A stretch of 64,000 bases of DNA from Rhodothermia bacterium. GTDB lineage: Bacteria; Bacteroidota; Rhodothermia; Rhodothermales; UBA2364. The DNA lies in assembly GCA_017303715.1 (NCBI GenBank), contig JAFLBZ010000009.1, forward strand, positions 62,001-126,000, read 5' to 3'. The position numbers and the translations under genes were made by a program. Positions 34,401 to 43,400 of the stretch are shown piece after piece; within the stretch, counting starts at the first letter, position 1; every line of letters starts with the position of its first letter. The notes beneath the pieces are model-generated. The model was not told the DNA's origin. It saw nothing but the letters and a program-made list of their open reading frames with translations, and ran no database searches.

Positions 34401-37400
34401 AATGTCGGCTCGCTGACGCGGAATGAAAGCGCGACGTTGCAAATGGTGGTTACAGTTACGGCCAATGGACGCTACGAAAACGTCGCACAAGTTTCGGCCA
34501 TGAACCAGCGTGATCCAGACTCCACGCCGGGTAATTCAAATCCAGACGAGGACGATCAGGCTTCGGCTACTATCTGTGCCGGATCCGGTTGTGGAACCAC
34601 GCAATTCACGGACTTGGCCATCACCAAGGTGGTGGACAAAGTTGCAAATGCGGTAGGTGATGTGGTTACATATACCGTTACGGTACGGAATAACGGGCCA
34701 GCAGTGGCTACGGGTGTGGTTGTAACAGATCAGTTGCCAGCCAATTACAATGTAACCCTCGCAACTCCAAACCGTGGAACGGTAATAGGAACCGGCCTGA
34801 CACGCACATGGAATATTGGTAACATGGCGGTTGGCGAAGCCGTAGTGATGCAAATTGTAGGTATCCCAACCAATGACGGCATCTTCCCCAATATCGTAAC
34901 GGTCCGTGGGGATCAATCCGACCTATTGGAGTACAACAATGAAGCCCGTGCGACCTTCTGTGCTGGAACCGCCTGCGGAACGGTACAAAATACCGACCTA
35001 CAAGTCTTTAAGGTGGTGGATAAACTTAGCCCACAAGTGGGTGAAAACGTCCGCTTTACGATTACAGCATCCAACGACGGGCCTGCCAATGCAACAGGTG
35101 TTCGGGTAACCGACATTCTCCCAGCTGGATTGCAATTTGTTTCTGCTTCGAATATCAGCTACAACCCAACAAACAACGATAATATTTGGGATGTAGGCAA
35201 TTTGCAAGCCGGACAAAAAGTCCAGATGGAAATTGTGGCCAAAGTACTCGACTTAACCGGAACCATAACCAACACCGCGACCATTACAGGCAACCAAACC
35301 GATCCGGTTCCTTCCAACAACGAAGCTTCGGCGGTTATTACCAGTTTGGCTGTTGTGGACTTGCTCTTGGATAAATCGGTTGACCGCGAAAGCCCAGCAG
35401 TGGGTGATAACGTAACCTTTAACGTAGTGGTGTCTAATGCCAGTACGCGCCAAGCAACTGGTGTTAAAGTGACGGACTTGCTGCCAAGTGGTGTAAGCTA
35501 CGTTTCTCAATCGCTTACGGCAGGAACGTATGACAAGAATACGGGTCTCTGGACAGTTGGAACCCTAAATCCGGGCCAATCCCAAACCCTAAGCCTTACG
35601 GTTAAAGTCGAGAGCGCCCAGTCGGTGATTAACTTTGCCTTGGTAAGTGGTTTAGACCAAGTAGATCCGACGCCAGCCAGTGATTTTGCGCGCATAACGC
35701 CTATCCAAGCGGTTGATGTTGCGATCGCTAAAACAGTGGATGTGGCTTCGCCAAAAGTGGGTGATACGGTCAGGTTTACGGTTACCGCAACCAATATTAG
35801 TGCAGTTACCGCAACCAATGTGCGGGTGAGTGATGCCCTACCTGCCGGATTGACGCTGACCAATGTCGCCACGACAAAGGGTACTTTTGATCCTGTGACA
35901 GGAATTTGGAATGTGGGCACTTTACAACCCGGAACAACGAATCAAGGGCAAATGGTGATTACCGCCATTGTGAATACCGCTGAACGCATTGCCAATATTG
36001 CAACCCTCGTTGGATTGGATCAGACAGACACCAATTCTGCAAACAACCAAGCGATTGCGGTAATTGCACCGGGCGTCTCGGCAGACTTGCAAATTCAAAA
36101 GGCGGTAAGCAAAGAAAAACCGGGTCTAAACGAAACCGTTACGTTTACCTTGACGGTACGCAACTTGGGTCCGGGTACTGCAACCAACTTGTTGGTTTCC
36201 GATGTCTTGCCATCAAGTACCGACCTACAGTACATCTCGTCCAGTCCTGCGGGCGTTTATAACAGCGCAACAAATACCGTAACATGGACGGTTCCGACGC
36301 TGGCGGCCAATGCACCACCACTCACCTACACCATAACGGCCAAAACCCTCCTCGGTGGCTCCAAAACCAATGTGGCGACGGTACGTGGTGACCAAACCGA
36401 TCCGAATCCCAATAACAACTCGGATAACGTAACTATTTGCGTGGATTGTCCGGCAGATCAGGTGGATATTGCCGTGACCAAATCTGCAGATAAATTAGAA
36501 CCGAAGTTTGGTGAGGTTGTTCGGTTTACCATTACAGCGAGAAATACCAGCAATACGGCTGCTACGGGCGTAGTTGTGGAAGACATCTTGCCAGCAGGTT
36601 TAAACCTTTTGCCAGTTGCAAATCCAGATGTTACGGCTGTGGGAACCTTGGTTAAGTGGAACGTCGGTTCACTTACGGCAAACCAAACCAAGTCGTTAAC
36701 CTTGGATGTACAAGTGAATACGTACTCCGTATCCACCAATATTGCAACCATGACGAAGGTTAACCAACAGGATACCAATCCGGATAACAATACCGCTTAT
36801 GTAACGGTTGTTCCGAAGGTTGATCCATCCAATGGTGTTGATCTCTTTATGCAAAAGTTTGTGGTAGGTGCTAACCGTGTGAATAAAGGGGAGAATGTGA
36901 CCTTTAAACTCGTAGTGACGAATGTCGGTTCGGTAGAGGCGAAGAGTGTAATGGTTGAGGATGTTCTTCCTGCTACGGGTGTTCAATTTGTGTCGGCTAA
37001 TCCGGCATCAAGTTTCAATACCACATCGGGTATCTGGAATGCCGGAACCTTGAAGGCTGGGGATAGCCAAACACTCGAAATCACGGTGAAAGCCAATGAA
37101 GCTGGATGTTATTCCAACGTCGCAAAAGTATTTGGTTCTACACCGTCAGATAGCAACCTCTCGAATAACGGGGCTGTTGCACAATTCTGTGCAGGTGCGC
37201 CAATTCCAGTTGCTGACCTTGAACTAACGAAAACGGTGAACAACCCAACGCCAAAAGTGGGTGATACCATAGAGTTTGAGATTACCCTCTCGAACCGTGG
37301 CCCCGCTCCGGCAACAGGTATTGAAGTATCGGATGTATTGCCAGCAAACATCTCGTTTGTAAGTGCAACACCAGAAACAGGCGCTTATAACACCGCAACA

Positions 37401-40400
37401 CATGTGTGGTCTTTGGGTCAACTGTTGAATGGTCAGGCCAAAAAGCTGAAAATCACGGCAACCGTGACCAATGCAACGCCAGACATCAACTTTGTTGCAG
37501 TTACAAAACTGAGTGAACAAGACCCAACACCTGCCAAAGCACAAGTCACTGTGACACCGCTTAGCGGAACTCGTGCAGCGGATGTGCAAATCTCGAAGGT
37601 TGACCAAAACGACCCCGTGAAACCCGGAGACGACTTGGTTTATACGATTACTGTTGTGAATGCTGGACCAGACACTGCCGATAATGTTGAGGTATCCGAT
37701 GTGCTGCCAAATGGTATCACGTTCCAATCTGTTGAGGTATATCCAACAACAGGATGGACGGTAAATACGAGTCAGGCTAATACCGGTAGCCGCCGTATTT
37801 CTGCGACCACCGCGTCTATGCCTGCCGGCTCTGTGGCCACCTTTGTAGTGAGAACCAAAGTGAACGCTTCGGTAGCAGTGGGCACAGAATTGGAAAATGT
37901 TGCCTCGGTGGTCACCACCACGCCAGATCCAAAGGCAGACAACAACAGCGATAAGACAACAACAACGGTTTCCGACAAACCGATTGAGCAAGCGGCTGAC
38001 CTACAGGTTCAGAAGGTAGATCAAACCGATCCTGTTAAGCCGGGTAATGTGTTAACCTATACTTTACAAGTAACCAATGCTGGTCCAATAACAGCGCAAA
38101 ATGTATTGCTTACGGATGTACTCCCCAGTAATACCACTTTTGCCTCGGTACAAGTGAATCCACCAACTGGTTGGGCAATCTCTGCACCGCCAGTAGGGGG
38201 AACAGGCAGTGTGGTCTTGTCGAATCCTAACCTTCAAATGGGATTTGCGACCGTGACCATTTCCGTAAACGTGGCCTCAAATCTCGCCGACGGAACGCTC
38301 CTATACAACACGGCGACCATCAGTGGTAGCTTGCCAGATCCGAACAAGGACAACAACTCTTCAACCGCAACCACGTTGGTACGGCAAGAGGCCCCTGTCT
38401 TTGCGGCTGATCTTCGGGTTACAAAGTTTGACTTGGTGGATCCGATTAAGGCTGGCGAAACACTTACTTATACCATTACGGTCACAAATGCGGGACCTGC
38501 ATCGGCGACCGAAGTAGTTTTGGTTGATGCGCTACCAGCCTTCATGACCTTCCAAAGCTTAAGTGGTGTGCCTTCAAACTGGAATGTTGCAACTCCGACC
38601 ATCGGACAAGGAGGCAATATCCGCCTGACCACTGCGAGCTTCCCCGTAGGTTCCTTCACCTTCACCGTTGGTGCAAAGGTAGATCAGTCCGTTCCGGATA
38701 ATGCACTCTTGACAAATGTTGCGGCTGTATCGGCTTCGAGCTTCGACCCGAACCCAGACAACAACACCGATACCGAGACAACCTTAATAAAAAATGGACA
38801 AGTTTCTGACCTTAGCATTCTTAAGGTGGCCTCGGCGACCAAAGTTGCTCCAGGTCAGACGCTAAACTATACCATCACCGTTACGAATATCGGGCCTAAT
38901 CCTGCGGAAAATGTTCGTGTAACGGATCTTTTGCCAGCTTCGCTTAAGTTCGTTTCGGTGGTGAATGTTCCTGCCGGATGGAATGTGCTTACACAACCTG
39001 CTGCTGGTGCATCCGGCCAAGTTGTACTCACAGCAGCTAGTGTAGCAGTAGGCTCTTACACCTTCACCATTAATACGATGGTGGACAACGCGGCAACCAG
39101 TCCGTCGTCCATCAATAACGTCGCAACGGTGATTTCTACGACCGTGGATAGCAATCCTTCGAATAACTCCAGTGTTGTTGAGACGATGATTGGTGAACCA
39201 CAAAACCGTGCAGACCTCTCGGTAACAAAACTTGGGCCTGCAACGGCGCAGCCGGGAAACAACATCACCTACTCGATTCTAATCGCAAACAATAGTGCGA
39301 CCATCACGGCACAGAATGTGGAAGTTTCGGATGTCTTGCCTGCGAATGTCTCCTTCGTATCTATCTCTGGTGTACCCGGTTCTTGGACGGCCTCAACGCC
39401 TCCGGCTGGTACTTCTGGCACAATCTTGCTCTCAACACCCAACTTTGCTCCCGGCTCGTTCCAAGTGCAAGTAACGGTTAAAACAGCAAGTAATGCCGTA
39501 GCTGGAACTGCTATTGTAAATACAGTGGTCGCTACTTCTACGACGCCAGACCAGAATACGGTAAATAATACGAGTACCGTTACCACTACTATCGAACAAC
39601 GTCCGGGCGTTGCGAATCTGTCCATTCAAAAGAATGACGACCGAGACCCCGTTCGCGCTGGTGAGTCCATTACCTATTCGATAACGGTGAACAACGCAGG
39701 GCCAGATCCGGCACAGAACGTAAAAGTAACGGATACACTGCCTTCGGGTGTGGTCTTCCGGTCTGTAAGTGGTGTACCAGCAGGTTGTACCACGAACACA
39801 CCGCAAGTAGGAACCAATGGATCACTCTTGTTGGCTTGTCCAACCGTTCAAACGGGTAACTTTGTCTTCCAAGTTGTTGTGGATGTCAATGCCAATATCC
39901 CAGAGGGAACCTTGTTGGTGAACAATGCCATTGTTACGTCGGAGACAAATGATCCAGATGCCTCAAATAATATTGCTACCCAAACCACGCAAGTGGGCGG
40001 AAGTGGTGCTGATCTGAGCATTATTAAATCGGACTTCCCAGACCCCGTAACCCCCGGAAACCAACTGAGATATACTCTAACGGTGAGAAATGCCGGGCCT
40101 TCTACTGCAAGCAATGTAACCATCACGGACGTATTACCGGGGAATCTGCGTTTCTCAAGTGTGGCAAATGCGCCAGCAGGATGGGCACTTAGCGTACCAA
40201 CCGTGGGTACGAACGGAACGGTACGTTTGACAGCAGCAAACTTCCCGGTTGGCTCTTTCTCCTTCGATATTATTGGGGAGGTAGATGCGAATACACCAAT
40301 CGGCGATGTGATTGTCAATACGGCCTTTATCAATAGCGTAACGCCCGATACCAATCCGCTCAATAATGCTTCTACAGTAACGACCAATACGCCAGTTTCA

Positions 40401-43400
40401 CCATCGGGACAAGCCGACCTCCAAATCGCGAAGTCTGATAGCCCAGATCCGGTGGACGCAAATGGTACGATTACCTATACCATAACAGTAACCAACTTAG
40501 GGCCAGATACAGCGCGGAGTGTGGTGATTAACGATCCATTGCCCAATACCCTGAACTTCCAGTCTATCTCTGGATTGCCAGCCGGTTGGTCGGTGGTGGC
40601 GCAACCAATCGTTGGCGGTAAAGGTAATCTCCAGCTGTCAACGCCAAGCTTTGCACCGGGCTACTTCAGCTTTACGGTACGTGCAACGGTGGATGGAAAT
40701 GCAGTTCCGGGAACCGCGGTGTTGAATGGTATTGGAATTGGCGCTGTTACTGGCGATCCAAATCCGTTCAATAACAACTCCTCGGCGCAAACCTATATCA
40801 AGATTCCGCCGCAAGGAACGACCGATCTGGTCATTGACAAGAGCGATGTGAACGACCCCGTAGCGCCGGGTGGAACCATTACCTACATCGTAAATGTCAC
40901 GAACAATGGGCCGGATGCAGCGCAAAACGTGACGATCTCGGATGCGATTCCAGCCAATACCACTTTCGTAGGGCTGAATAACGTAGCGCCGGGTTGGACG
41001 ATTACAAACCTCCCGCCAGTGGGTGGAACGGGTACGCTTACGCTGGCCAATTCCTTCATCCCAGCAGGTGGAACGTCTAACTTTAGCGTACTCGTTCGGG
41101 TAAATGCGGGCTTGGTGGATGGAACCATCATCACCAATACAGCAGTGGTGAACTCCTCTACAACTTCAGAAACCAACCTGAACAATAACTCGGATTCCGA
41201 AACCACAACGGTTAAAACCGTAACCGGACCAGACCTCTCGGTCACAAAGACCACCAATGTGGCTAACGTAGAGCCGGGTGGCTTGATTACCTACACGCTG
41301 ACCATTACTAACTCTGGGCCTTCGGCTGCGAATAATGTAACGGTAACAGATGCACTACCGGGTGAATTGACCTTCGTAAGTGTTTCCAATGCGCCACAAG
41401 GTTGGAGCATCGTTCCACCTGCAACAGGGACGAATGGAACCATCACGATGACCACACCTAATTTTGCACAAGGAACCGTAACCATCAACATCACGGGTCG
41501 CGTAAGTGCCTCGGTTGCGGATGGAACCATCATTGCAAATACCGCAAGTGTAACCACAACAGGTGGTAATCCTGACCCGAACCCGAACAACAATACGTCC
41601 ACTACGACGACAACCGTTCAAGGGCCAAGGTTTTCTGATCTTTCGGTGGTGAAGACGGCACTTTCGGGGACTGTATTGCCGGGCGCAACCCTGACGTATA
41701 ACCTGACCGTAACCAATGCTGGTCCTGCTACAGCCCAAAATGTGGCCGTGACGGATGTCTTGCCTTCCAATACAACCTTGGAGAGCTTTACAAACCTACC
41801 CGCCAATTGGACTGCCGATAGTGCTACGCCGGGCAGTGTGACCTTTAGAACGGCCTCTATGCCGGTGGGAACTGTGACCATGACCTTGATCGTGAAGGTG
41901 TTGCCAACTACGCCAGCAAATACCGCATTGATCAACAACGTAACTGTTTCTTCCACAACGCCTGATCCCAATCCGGGCAATAATGGAACCACAACGGTGA
42001 CGATTGTAACGGGTGTCCCGACGAGCAGTACCGCAAACTTAACAGTTATCAAAACCGCTTCTCCGAATCCAGTGGAAGCCAATGGTATCCAAACCTATTT
42101 GATCACGGTGATCAACCAAGGGCCAGATACAGCGGTAAATCCAGTGGTGGCGGATAATTTGCCGGCCAATGCGGTCTTCCAAGGGATCAGTAATGTGCCA
42201 AGTGGTTGGACGACCACAACGCCAACGGTCGGAACGACGGGTCAAATCAAACTAACAGCCCCGTCTTTCCCAGTAGGTTCGTTCACCTTCATCGTAACTA
42301 CCCGCATTGCTTCTAATGCAATAAATGGTCAAGCGGTGATTAATGGTGCCGCAGTGGCTTCGACAAGTAACGACCCGAATCCGACGGACAATACCTCTGT
42401 GACGGTGACGGTTGTTAATACGGCACTACAACCTGCAAACCTCTCCATTACGAAGGTGGCCAACGCCGCGCAGGTAGCACCGGGAGGAACCGTGGACTAC
42501 ACCTTGTCTATCACAAATGCGGGCCCATCGGTTGCGCAAAATGTGATCGTCCAAGATGTGATCCCCGCCAATACGACCTTTGTAGCCCTCACGGGTGCTA
42601 TCGGAGGTTGGAATGTGCAAACACCACTCGTTGGTACACGTGGCGTCGTGACTCTCCGTGCTGCTAACATACCTGTTGGCACATCACTCTTTGTGCTACG
42701 GGTGAAAGTGAACGAAGGGCTGACCGCCGGAACACAAATCGCAAACGTGGCTTCGGTGATCTCCGATAATCCAGATACCAACCCAAATGATAACGTAACG
42801 CCGCCTGTTGTGGTGGTCGTTTCAGGGCCGCAAGGCATTGACCTGAGCGTGCGGAAAGTGGCAAATAAATACCAACCGCAAAACGGTGATTTGGTGACGT
42901 TTACCATTACTGCTACCAACAATACAATCGGTTCTACGGCTACCAATGTGGTGGTGACGGATGTTCTGCAAACCGGACTGTCCTACTTCAGCTCAACCGC
43001 TACGCAAGGTTCGTATAATCCCGCAACCGGACGCTGGACTATAGGAACGCTTGCCGGTGGACAAAATGTGACCTTGCAGTTGCAAGCGACCATTAACTCA
43101 AGTGCGCCTGCAATCGTGGTCAATACCGCATCCATCACAGGCTCGGAGGTAGATACAAACCCAACGAACAATGTTTCTACGGTTTATCTCAACCCCGTAG
43201 GTTGCTCAAGTGGGCACGACGGCGGTATCGAGTCCGAAGGTTCAATGGCTATTGCTTTGGCAAGCCGTCTCTATGAGCGCCGCTTCCAAGCTGCTGCACT
43301 TGTTGAAAAGGGAGAATTGCCGTCATTCAATATCTTCACACACAGCGAAACGATTTTGAACAAATCAGAAGCCAATCCAGAAGGATTTAAGCTTAATTGG

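Noticed and set aside
17195-42246. Many long minus-strand frames inside the giant gene (for example 19449-20099 and 37224-37991)
   Set aside because: They recur at the same phase of each repeat and mirror the repeat coding pattern; none has a start signal, signal peptide or recognisable domain.
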